A DNA stretch of 64,000 bases from JAYPAN01 sp049597955 (lineage in GTDB: Bacteria > Pseudomonadota > Alphaproteobacteria > RS24). The notes beneath the pieces were generated by a model. That model made no database searches, had not been told where the DNA came from, and was given only the letters and a program-made list of their open reading frames with translations. The stretch's first letter is position 1. Each line of letters begins with the position of its first letter. The DNA lies in assembly GCA_049597955.1 (NCBI GenBank), contig JBMYND010000004.1, positions 1 through 64,000 on the forward strand, given 5' to 3'. Shown here piece after piece: positions 1 to 9,343 of this stretch. Made by a program: the position numbers and the translations under genes.

Positions 1-3000
1 GCGGGCAGAATAATTCCTGGGTTTCTGACGATCGTGTTGAGTATAGCAGTGGCACTAAGGCGCGCTATATCATTGATGAAGTTTACATTAAGATTGGCGA
101 CAATGGCCAAGCCGTGCGCACCGCAGATGGCTATGAAACGATTGAAGTCGCAGTTTATGACAGCGAAGCAGGCTATGAGAAAGTTACGCGGGTTGCCGAT
201 AAATTGCCGGAAGTGGCCGGCGGCACAGGCACAGACTATCTCAAAAACATTGATGTCCTGCAATTCTCTGATGGCGATGAACGCTTGTCGCCGGAAACCA
301 ATAACTGGACTGACCGATATGACCGAAATGACTGGAGCTGGCAGCCGCCGCGCGATGAAAACGGCGGTTTTGACCTGTCCGGCAGCATTGAAACTGTTAG
401 TGGTTATACCAGTATGTGGGGTGGTGTTAATTCGCCGTGGAATGAGAACCAAGAGTGGATGGTGTTCCGCTATACTGATGCTAACGGAGATCCGGTCACT
501 GAAGACGGCGTTGACCTCTACATTATATGGAACAGCGAAAATGACAGGGGTTGGCCTGAGCGCATTGTTACACAAGATGGAAATGGTGGTTATACGGAGG
601 CCTTCTACACGCAAGCGCGGTCCAATATTCGTGGTACATTTGCCGATGATGTTATCGACGACACTGCAGATATAACCTCCGATGATGAGATTTTCGGCAA
701 TGAAGGCAATGACCTTATTTTGGCGGGTGAAGGGCGTGACCGCATTAAGGGCGGCGAAGGCAACGATGTTATTTTTGGCGGCGGCCAAAGCTCGCGGGGA
801 TGGGATTTTGAAGGCGATATTGCTTATTTTGCCTCTGCCGAAGCTCAATACCGGGTCATTCGCGATGTCTTTATCAAGCCGGCGGCAGAAAATGGCCGAC
901 CCGAAACCGATTCTGATGGCCGGTTTATTGTTTATTCGGCAGATGCGGATGTGGTGGGGCGCGGGATTGTGCGGCAGGCCACCTCGGATGATTTGACAGA
1001 GGCAAACGGCTATTACGAAGCGACAATCGTTATTGATACGCTGGCCGATGATTTGGGCGGCGAAGGCGTGGATGTGCTGGTTGGCGTTGAAGGCGCCGTT
1101 TTCGGGTCATCTACAGATTGGTTGCCGCATGTTGGCTCCTATATTTCTTCCGGCGACAGTGTTGGCTCCGGTCAGACAAAGTTTATTGGGCTTCAGCCGA
1201 CAACTCTTGTTGAAACTTATGATGGTGTTCGGTTGCGTATCAAGGGTACGGACTTCAAGGACTCGCTGGTCTTTTCTGCTAACGACGTATTCTTTGATGA
1301 TAACAATAGGCCATATAAAGTTGACGAAATTGATATGTTTGGCCTGGAAGGCAGCGCCGGTGACGATGTTTTCGACATGCGTGTTTTCGCTGCTCAGGTT
1401 GATGACCCGAAGAAAGTTGGCTTTTCATATGGATTAAGCTTCGGTGAAGCATCAGCTTCTGATTATCTCATGTCACGAACGGATGATGGAGGTATCAGGC
1501 TGGAGCATCTTGCCGAGGGAGCCGGTAATACAGGCGTCGATATCATTTACGGTGCCGGCGAAATTACCTTTGGCGATCAACAAATCCAGACAGACTTCCG
1601 TGTAAACGGTCAGGAGGTCTCGCTGTCATGGATGGGTGATGACTTGAACGCCGATACGGCCAGATTTTCTGATATACAGGGAAATGACAACTATATCAGA
1701 GCGCAAGGTGGTTTTGGTAACACATCAAATATCGATGCCGGCGCCGGAAGCGATACTTTGCAGGTGGAGAACACCCCAATCTGGCAGGTTGGAATCACAT
1801 ACAGCAACAACGTTTGGACTGTAACGGACAATATGGGTTCAGGTTATGGCAGCAACGGCACTATCAATGCGACCAATTTTGAGGCCATTGAGCTGGGAGA
1901 TTGGAACGGCCTCAATGCCTCAATTAATATTGCCGACCCGGACAATGTCACAATAAATATAGACGGAAGAAATTACACGGTCAGCAGTTATAGTGATGCT
2001 GGCGAACTTTTGGATGCTGACGGCAATAAAATACTTGAAACAATCGTCGCTGACTTGGACTTTGCGAGCACAAGCGGCAATGTTATTGGCACTGACAATA
2101 ATGACGAGTTTCTTCCTGCGCCGGGTAACCAACTTATTTTTGCTGGTTCTGGGTCAAACGATTTGGCCAGTTTCCCATACGGTAAATTTCAGCGCTATTC
2201 TGTAAACTTTGAATATGATGAAGACTCTGATGGTGACGGCGCTTTCGACAATACTGGCGTGGCTGTAAGCGGCAATGCAAGCTATGTTTCTTCTGATGGA
2301 ACTGAATTTGTAAAATATCTAAAATTGGAAGATGGCCTCAGTTCGGCATTGGGCGGAACCGGAACTGATTTGCTGTTCGGTTTCGAAAGAATCTATTTCA
2401 ATGGAATGAATCGCGACCTCGTTCCGCAGGCATATGACGGTTCCAGCCTGTGGTTTAATTTTAAGTCGATGGTTGAAAATGAAATTGTTTTTGTATCGGA
2501 TGAAACCATTTCCGGCATGATTGAAGCAGCTGGTGGCGACACTAATCAGCGCGCTGATTTGAGATATGAAGTGAGTTTCGGTGATGTCGTTATCGGCTCT
2601 AATGCACAGTCGGATCAACTCAATGAATATGTAAATTTAATGGGGGTCCAGGCAGATGCCGTGGGTGTTGTTTCAAATACAATTTCGTCGAATGAATTGG
2701 CCTCTCGAGATCTGAACAGTGATGGTGTCATAAATATTGAAGATAGTTTAATCGCCAATGTGCTCTCTGATCGCAATGCAAACTCATCGTCAATTAATCA
2801 ATTGATACTGTCGGACAAGGATGGTGGCAAAGATGATTTGGTAATTTTTGGCGTCAACTCGGTTCGAATCGGTAATGTCGACTTTAATTTGACAGTCACA
2901 ACAAACAGGGACTCCGATGGAAAAATTTGGGATGTTCGTGGGACTGAACTTTCTGATACGCTGATTGGTGACGACACTGAAAATAATTTCTACTCAGGTG

Positions 3001-6000
3001 CTGGCACCGACTTTATTGATGGCATTGCCAATGTTGTGATTGAAGACCAATATTGGACGCCGCGCGATTATCTGCGATTTGAAGGGGTTAATTATGAACG
3101 GGCCGAGTTTAACGCCGTTCAAGTCGTGGTGAATGCCGATGGCACGCCGGGTCTTGATGCTGACAAGAAAATCCAGATTGTTGGCTATACGGGCGAAGCC
3201 GCGATTGACAATGCAGATATCAGCTTTGCTGCTTCGGCGGAGGCGGTCACTTTGGGCGATGGGCAGGAGCTGGTTGCCGCCTCAATGATATCAGACCGCT
3301 TCGCCGCTTCTGACGACTCCTATTTCGGGGTAAAAATTGTCCGCAATATTGACGGTGTAGGCTTTGATGACCGGTGGCTTGACCTGAGTGTCTATGAAAA
3401 TGTTCGCGAAGATACTTATGGCGCAAACAATACGCCATATAACCAGCGCGATTTATGGGGCACTATTCTTGATGATGTCATGCTCGGCGACGGGTCGCTT
3501 GACGGCGGCGCGCGTGACCGGCTTGAGGGCCGTGACGGCAATGACCGTCTGAAAGGCGGCGCTTGGGGCGATGAGCTGATTGGTGGCCTTGGTGACGACA
3601 TTATTGACGGTGGTGCTGACGGCGTATCAGGCGATGTTTGGCGGGATTTGGATGTCGCCCGGTATAATGACAATGCTCTGGTGCGCTATACAATAACCAA
3701 AGTTTACGTAGCGGCCGATTTTGATGCGGCTTCAGACACACCGGTGATTTATGACCCGAGCGGGACGATTGAAAGCGCGGGTATATTTACCCTTAATCAA
3801 GACGCGGCGGCTTACGAAGCAGCCAAGGATTCCCTGAAAGCAGCCTATCTTGTGGTTGATGCTTTGGGGGCCGAACTCGGCGGCACGGGCCATGACCTTG
3901 TGATTGATGTTGAGCGCCTCCAATTCGCCGATAATGAAAATGTTGATCTTGGTCTGCGCATTGAGCGCAATGATTGGGACAGTAATCGGGCAGGCTATGA
4001 GCGCGTCAGCATTTCCGGCACCAATGAAGCTGACGATATGCGCGATTATGGCAATGGCATTGATTTCGATGGCGATGGCAATTCAGATGATGACCTGATC
4101 GCGCGCAAGGAAATTGATGGCCGCGATGGTGATGACATTATCTTTGCCTATGGCGGTGGCAGCCGGATTATTGGCGGCACGGGCAGCGACTTTATTGATG
4201 GTGGTGCCGATGGCACATCCGGCAATAGTTGGGATGATGAAGACCGCGCCGTATTCTCCGGTAAATCGTCGCGTTACAGCCTTGAAGGCACAACCAAACT
4301 TGACCCGGTTCTGCAAAATCTGGCGCAATCTCTGGGCGTTGATTTGGACGCCTATGCGGATGACCAGGAATTTACCCTGGTGCGCGACGAGGCGACCGAA
4401 AATGGCGATGTCGACGTGCTGGTCAATATTGAGCGCATTGAGTTCAGCGACCGAGATTTCTCGATTAAACCCTCAATCTGGATTGAGCGTGATGCCGATG
4501 GCAATGAATTGCGCCGCAATATTGAAGGCTCCATCAAATCCGATGTTCTTGTTGGCGGTCAGTTTAATGACTGGATTCAGGGGCGTCAGGGCGATGATGT
4601 GATTTTCGCCGGTGATGGCGGCGATGATATTAATCCGGGAGCTGGCACAGATTATATTGATGGTGGTGCCAATAATAATTATTCGGATGACATTTATTGG
4701 AATCCGACCGACACAGTGCGCATTGATTCCAGCTTCGACAATTTTGAAGTGGCCAAGGCGCAAATTCTGGTCTCAACCAATACCGGCCAGCCAATTGTTA
4801 GCGCCGCAGGCAAATGGACAATTATCGGTTATTCCGGCGAAGCTGCACTGCTGAGTGAAAAAATCAGCTTTGTTGACAGCGCTGACGGGCTGACCTCGGA
4901 TACAGTATCGGCGGTCGATATTTATATGATTTCCGACAATCGTGCGCCGAGTGACAATGCCTATAAGGGCGTGAATATTGTCCGCAATGTCGAAAACCTG
5001 TCTTTCAACGATAAATGGGTGCAAATCGAGGTTGAGGAATACACCAATGAATATACTGATTGGCGCGGCGACACTATTCGCGAGTCGCGCCGCAATGGCA
5101 CAGTCTTCTCGGAAGCCATTATTGGTGGACTTGGTATGGACTTCATTGAGGGTCGTGAGGGAGACGATTATCTGTTTGGCGGTGCTGATGGCGACCGTTT
5201 GAATGGTGGGCGCGGCAATGATATTCTTTGGGGCGGTGCCGACGGCAATTCCGGCGATAGCTGGCGTGATTTGGACGTTGCCGAATATTGGAATGAAAGC
5301 CGCGAACGCTTCCAGATTTACAAAGTCAAAGTTGATACGGCCCAATTTGACAATTTCTCGGCCGGTCAAACGACCACCATTATCGATGCGTTCAATGTGC
5401 TGGAAGAGGGCGCATCCTATGAAGGTTATACAATTGCCGACAGCAGCGATGCCGAATTGTCCGATGCCTATCTTGTTGTTGACTTCCTGCCGGCCGCGCT
5501 TGGTGGTGCTGGCAATGATTTGCTGATTGATATTGAGCAAATCAATTTTGAGGGTGAAACAATTGACCTTGGCCTGCGCATTTGGGCCGATGATTGGAAT
5601 CAGGATGATGTGCTTGACTGGGTGCGTGTAGAAGGCACGGGCGAGGATGATGATATTCGTGCCTGGGGCGATGAAGCCCGTCTCAATGCGGACAGCGAAA
5701 TCCTTGGCAAGGCCGGTAATGATATTCTGTTTGGCTATGCCGGTGGCGACCGCCTCGCAGGCGGCACAGGCAATGACTTTATCGATGGCGGTGCCGATGG
5801 CATTATGCGCTATGGCTGGACACCGAAAGATGAAGCCTTCTTCAATGGCGTTGAAGCCAATTATATTATTACCAATCACGCCTATGGCGACCCTGCTTTA
5901 ACCGAATTGGCGGAAGAATTGGGCTATGCCGATTTGCTGGCGACTTATGCGCCGGCCGATGGCGAGGCAGCGCCGAATTTCACTGTTGTGCGCGATACTA

Positions 6001-9000
6001 AACCGGCGCAGCTCGGCGGCAGTGGCACAGATATTTTGGTCAATGTCGAATTTATCGGCTTGCAGGATAATTATCTGCCGCTGGCGGTTGAGAAAAATGC
6101 CGATACGCGCGCCGATTTCGACTCGGATGGTGATGGGCTATATGATGTTACTGGCGAAAGCGTGGATGATCCAAATGCCACCGCCGAGTATACGGTTTAT
6201 TGGGTCAGCGGCACGTCAGGCAGCGACCAGATTTCTGGTGGTATCGGGGATGATTATCTGAGTGGCAATGCCGGTGACGATACACTGGTCGGTGACCGCG
6301 GCGCTGATTATTTCGAACCAGGTGCCGGAGATGACTACATTGATGGCGGCGATAACGGCGTATTTGAATGGAACCGCGAAGACGTAGTTCGTTTTAGCGG
6401 CGACTTTGCCGATTATGACATTGGCTCAGATTTTGATGATGATGGCCGATTGGAAGTCATTGTCACGGATTTGCGCGAAGAAGGAGACGGTGTTAACCGG
6501 CTTGTGAATATTGAGCGCATTGATTTTAACGACCAGTCTTTGAGCATTGGTGTGTCTGAGCGCATTATGTATTTGCGTGGCGACTTGATCAATGGTGTGG
6601 AAATACAGGGTTCAGCATTTGATGACGTCATAGAAGGTAGTTATCCGACGGATGGAAATGCCAGCAATCTGCGTGAGCTTGGTAATGACTATCTGTCCGG
6701 TGAAGAAGGCGATGATATTCTTTATGGCTATGCCGGGCAGGATGTATTTGTCGGCGGTCTTGGCAATGACAAGATTTACGGCGGTGAAAACGGCGTTGAC
6801 GAATTTGGCAATGAAGGCGGTGATACTGTCATTTATTTCCAGGATTACGCCAATTATACAATTGAGTATAAAACCGCTGACGGGCTTGACGCTGACAGTT
6901 TCGTCTCGGGCGGGTATATTGTTGTCACCGATAATAGCGATGACGAATTTTCCGACGGGACAGATGAAATCTACGGTGTCGAACGCATTGTCTTTGCCGA
7001 TACCGAGCTGACATTTGAGACGAAAATCCAATCGGTTGATGCCGATGGTGACGGCATAGCGGATATTGCTTCAGTTACCGGCACCATGCAGGATGATGTG
7101 CTTTTTGGCACAGAGCTTGATGAAATTTTCAACGGACAAGGCGGCAATGACGTCATATTTGGCCGCGTCGGCAATGATTTGTTCGAAGATAGCGGCACGG
7201 ATGGCGAAGACTTATATGTCGGCGGTGGCGGTGAAGACCGGCTGTCCGTGGCCTTGGCTGCGGATGCCTATAATGTCGCCCAAACCTTCATTGGCTTTGA
7301 TGAAGAAGGCCAAGTCTTGCGCGATGAGGCGGCAGACATTGTATTTTTCGACACGGCAGAAAGTGTCACCGCCGGTGCGACAGCCAAGGCTGCGGTGAAA
7401 CTCACCAATAGCAGCAATGGCCAGGTAGATGTCGTTTCCGGCGTGGAATATGTGGATTTCAATGGCGATTTGACAGCCCTGTCGATTTCGGTCGGGCGCG
7501 CCAAATTTGCCAATGATGGCTCATTGTCTCAAATCGATGTCTTCGGCACTCTCGGCGATGACACGATAAGTGCCGATGCGCTCGCCGCGTCCGGCAATTT
7601 TGGGGCCGATGAGGCCGCGGCAATCATGGCGGCGGATAATTTCATCTTTGGCGGACGCGGTGTCGATGTGATTGATGCCGGTGCCGGCAATGACCAGATT
7701 ATTCTGGATACGACGACGGCTGCGAATGGCACATCTGACACAGTAATTGGTGGCGATGGCATTGACCGGGTCGATTTATCCGGCGATTTGGCAGATTGGA
7801 CGTTCGGCACGGTTGATGTTGACGGGGTCACTTATGACACGGCGACCAATGGCAACCAATCAATCCGGATGAGCGGTGTTGAAGCCGTCAGCTTTGACGA
7901 TGAGATTCTCAATCTGGTCGTTACCTCCATTGAGATTGACCGTAATGCCGATGGCGAGGCGGATGGCTATCAGATTGGTGGAACATTGAATGAAGACACG
8001 CTTATTTCCAATGAGGGCGATTTGCGTGACATACTCAAAGGCGGTGCAGGTGACGATATTGTGGTCGGTCAGGCCGGTGACGATGTTATTATTGAAGGGG
8101 CAGGCAATGATATGATTGTCGGCGGCGCCGGCTTTGACACGGTCAGTTATAATAATGCCGCCGCCGATACCACCATCACAGCCGGTGGCTATGTGCTGCG
8201 CAATAGCACAAATAATGAGTTGGTCTCCGGCTTTACTTCGGCATTTGTTGGTGAAGTTCAAGTCGTTAAGCCGCGATATGTCAAAGACAGACAAATCAAT
8301 GCGTCATCTGAGCCGCAAGTCTATGCGGTGGTTGAGGACAGCTATTTGGCCAATGTGGCGAGCGATTTTGACGCTGACAATGATGCTGACACGGTTGATG
8401 TCGTGCATATCGATACCAATCGCGATGGCGAGGCCGACAGCTATTTTGCCGATTTGAACAATGACGGCACAGCCGACCAGTTTGCACAAGGCTCCGATAC
8501 GGACGGCTTTGATGCGGCGAGCATGACATTGCGGCAAATCACACTGGCTTATGAGCAAGCCAATGGCAGTGCCAAGCTGTTCTATGAGGATGTGGTTTCC
8601 GAGAAAGTTTTCTCGGCAACAACCGGCAGCGAGACAGATATATTGATTGGCGTTGAGCTTATCGAATTCGCCGACCAGGCACTTGATTTGCAGCCCTCTG
8701 CAACTGACCAGTCAAGCTTTAGCGCAGCGACCGGTATTGTCCAGACCCGCGAGATTGAAGGCACGGGTTTTGCCGATGTGATTGATGTTGAGGCGCTGGA
8801 CGAAGTTCTGACTCTGGGCGGCGGCAATGACATTGTGCGCCTCGGCTCAGATTCTGGTTCCGACATGATTGTCGACTTTGATGTGAAAAGCGATGTTTCA
8901 ACAAATTATGCGAGTGTTGAAAGTGATTTTGACCCGGATAATGATGCCGATACAGCCGATAAAGTAGCGGTTGATATTGACGGCGATGGTCAAACAGACG

Positions 9001-9326
9001 GGACATTTGCCGATTTGGACAATGATGGCGTGGTTGACCGCTTCGATGCCGGTGCCGATGACGCGAATTTTGACCCAACGGCAATGACGCTTCAGGCCAT
9101 TGAAATCATTGATGATTTCTTTGATGTTATTGAGGTCGAGAAATTGCTTAACGGCACATCCATCACCTCATTTGAATCGCTTCGCTCGCGCATGAGCGAC
9201 ACTAATCAGGGTGTTCAAATCAGCCTTGGTGTCAATGAGGCGGGTGAAGAGCAGCAAATCACTCTTGAAGGTGTGACGGTTGACGAGCTGAGTGCGTCAA
9301 ACTTCGCCTTTGTTGATGTCTTGTAG
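1..9326 (+). CDS. Giant RTX (hemolysin-type Ca2+-binding repeat) exported protein, 5' partial
   Basis: The reading frame is open from the left edge (first full codon at 3), so the start lies outside the window; about 3107 residues are visible. At least twelve clusters of GGxGxD-type nonapeptides occur (around nt 700, 3490, 4120, 4560, 5130, 5700, 6240, 6690, 7140, 7650, 8040 and 8815). Most are followed by a beta-rich segment ending in a recurrent D-x-L-x-N-I-E-R-I-x-F motif. An EF-hand/dockerin-like DLNSDGVINIEDS lies near nt 2713, and Asp-rich thrombospondin-3-like calcium loops recur near nt 8360 and 8910. RTX repeats bind Ca2+ after export and fold outside the cell. The C-terminus (QISLG..., then ASNFAFVDVL) resembles uncleaved type I secretion signals, and the exporter genes follow immediately, so this is inferred to be their main cargo. 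No catalytic domain is recognised in the visible part; an adhesin or surface-layer role is a guess. Confidence 0.9.
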   Translation, partial: GQNNSWVSDDRVEYSSGTKARYIIDEVYIKIGDNGQAVRTADGYETIEVAVYDSEAGYEKVTRVADKLPEVAGGTGTDYLKNIDVLQFSDGDERLSPETNNWTDRYDRNDWSWQPPRDENGGFDLSGSIETVSGYTSMWGGVNSPWNENQEWMVFRYTDANGDPVTEDGVDLYIIWNSENDRGWPERIVTQDGNGGYTEAFYTQARSNIRGTFADDVIDDTADITSDDEIFGNEGNDLILAGEGRDRIKGGEGNDVIFGGGQSSRGWDFEGDIAYFASAEAQYRVIRDVFIKPAAENGRPETDSDGRFIVYSADADVVGRGIVRQATSDDLTEANGYYEATIVIDTLADDLGGEGVDVLVGVEGAVFGSSTDWLPHVGSYISSGDSVGSGQTKFIGLQPTTLVETYDGVRLRIKGTDFKDSLVFSANDVFFDDNNRPYKVDEIDMFGLEGSAGDDVFDMRVFAAQVDDPKKVGFSYGLSFGEASASDYLMSRTDDGGIRLEHLAEGAGNTGVDIIYGAGEITFGDQQIQTDFRVNGQEVSLSWMGDDLNADTARFSDIQGNDNYIRAQGGFGNTSNIDAGAGSDTLQVENTPIWQVGITYSNNVWTVTDNMGSGYGSNGTINATNFEAIELGDWNGLNASINIADPDNVTINIDGRNYTVSSYSDAGELLDADGNKILETIVADLDFASTSGNVIGTDNNDEFLPAPGNQLIFAGSGSNDLASFPYGKFQRYSVNFEYDEDSDGDGAFDNTGVAVSGNASYVSSDGTEFVKYLKLEDGLSSALGGTGTDLLFGFERIYFNGMNRDLVPQAYDGSSLWFNFKSMVENEIVFVSDETISGMIEAAGGDTNQRADLRYEVSFGDVVIGSNAQSDQLNEYVNLMGVQADAVGVVSNTISSNELASRDLNSDGVINIEDSLIANVLSDRNANSSSINQLILSDKDGGKDDLVIFGVNSVRIGNVDFNLTVTTNRDSDGKIWDVRGTELSDTLIGDDTENNFYSGAGTDFIDGIANVVIEDQYWTPRDYLRFEGVNYERAEFNAVQVVVNADGTPGLDADKKIQIVGYTGEAAIDNADISFAASAEAVTLGDGQELVAASMISDRFAASDDSYFGVKIVRNIDGVGFDDRWLDLSVYENVREDTYGANNTPYNQRDLWGTILDDVMLGDGSLDGGARDRLEGRDGNDRLKGGAWGDELIGGLGDDIIDGGADGVSGDVWRDLDVARYNDNALVRYTITKVYVAADFDAASDTPVIYDPSGTIESAGIFTLNQDAAAYEAAKDSLKAAYLVVDALGAELGGTGHDLVIDVERLQFADNENVDLGLRIERNDWDSNRAGYERVSISGTNEADDMRDYGNGIDFDGDGNSDDDLIARKEIDGRDGDDIIFAYGGGSRIIGGTGSDFIDGGADGTSGNSWDDEDRAVFSGKSSRYSLEGTTKLDPVLQNLAQSLGVDLDAYADDQEFTLVRDEATENGDVDVLVNIERIEFSDRDFSIKPSIWIERDADGNELRRNIEGSIKSDVLVGGQFNDWIQGRQGDDVIFAGDGGDDINPGAGTDYIDGGANNNYSDDIYWNPTDTVRIDSSFDNFEVAKAQILVSTNTGQPIVSAAGKWTIIGYSGEAALLSEKISFVDSADGLTSDTVSAVDIYMISDNRAPSDNAYKGVNIVRNVENLSFNDKWVQIEVEEYTNEYTDWRGDTIRESRRNGTVFSEAIIGGLGMDFIEGREGDDYLFGGADGDRLNGGRGNDILWGGADGNSGDSWRDLDVAEYWNESRERFQIYKVKVDTAQFDNFSAGQTTTIIDAFNVLEEGASYEGYTIADSSDAELSDAYLVVDFLPAALGGAGNDLLIDIEQINFEGETIDLGLRIWADDWNQDDVLDWVRVEGTGEDDDIRAWGDEARLNADSEILGKAGNDILFGYAGGDRLAGGTGNDFIDGGADGIMRYGWTPKDEAFFNGVEANYIITNHAYGDPALTELAEELGYADLLATYAPADGEAAPNFTVVRDTKPAQLGGSGTDILVNVEFIGLQDNYLPLAVEKNADTRADFDSDGDGLYDVTGESVDDPNATAEYTVYWVSGTSGSDQISGGIGDDYLSGNAGDDTLVGDRGADYFEPGAGDDYIDGGDNGVFEWNREDVVRFSGDFADYDIGSDFDDDGRLEVIVTDLREEGDGVNRLVNIERIDFNDQSLSIGVSERIMYLRGDLINGVEIQGSAFDDVIEGSYPTDGNASNLRELGNDYLSGEEGDDILYGYAGQDVFVGGLGNDKIYGGENGVDEFGNEGGDTVIYFQDYANYTIEYKTADGLDADSFVSGGYIVVTDNSDDEFSDGTDEIYGVERIVFADTELTFETKIQSVDADGDGIADIASVTGTMQDDVLFGTELDEIFNGQGGNDVIFGRVGNDLFEDSGTDGEDLYVGGGGEDRLSVALAADAYNVAQTFIGFDEEGQVLRDEAADIVFFDTAESVTAGATAKAAVKLTNSSNGQVDVVSGVEYVDFNGDLTALSISVGRAKFANDGSLSQIDVFGTLGDDTISADALAASGNFGADEAAAIMAADNFIFGGRGVDVIDAGAGNDQIILDTTTAANGTSDTVIGGDGIDRVDLSGDLADWTFGTVDVDGVTYDTATNGNQSIRMSGVEAVSFDDEILNLVVTSIEIDRNADGEADGYQIGGTLNEDTLISNEGDLRDILKGGAGDDIVVGQAGDDVIIEGAGNDMIVGGAGFDTVSYNNAAADTTITAGGYVLRNSTNNELVSGFTSAFVGEVQVVKPRYVKDRQINASSEPQVYAVVEDSYLANVASDFDADNDADTVDVVHIDTNRDGEADSYFADLNNDGTADQFAQGSDTDGFDAASMTLRQITLAYEQANGSAKLFYEDVVSEKVFSATTGSETDILIGVELIEFADQALDLQPSATDQSSFSAATGIVQTREIEGTGFADVIDVEALDEVLTLGGGNDIVRLGSDSGSDMIVDFDVKSDVSTNYASVESDFDPDNDADTADKVAVDIDGDGQTDGTFADLDNDGVVDRFDAGADDANFDPTAMTLQAIEIIDDFFDVIEVEKLLNGTSITSFESLRSRMSDTNQGVQISLGVNEAGEEQQITLEGVTVDELSASNFAFVDVL

Positions 9327-9343
9327 TCTAGGGGGGCAAACAA

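Noticed and set aside
4773..5879. Minus-strand open frame of about 368 codons inside the RTX gene
   Set aside because: Shadow frame produced by the Asp/Gly-rich codons of the RTX repeats; composition (Ile/Ala/Asn rich) resembles no protein family and there is no ribosome site.
114..9326. GTG at 114 as the start of the RTX gene
   Set aside because: The frame is open back to position 3 with RTX-compatible sequence and there is no ribosome site; the gene continues outside the window.
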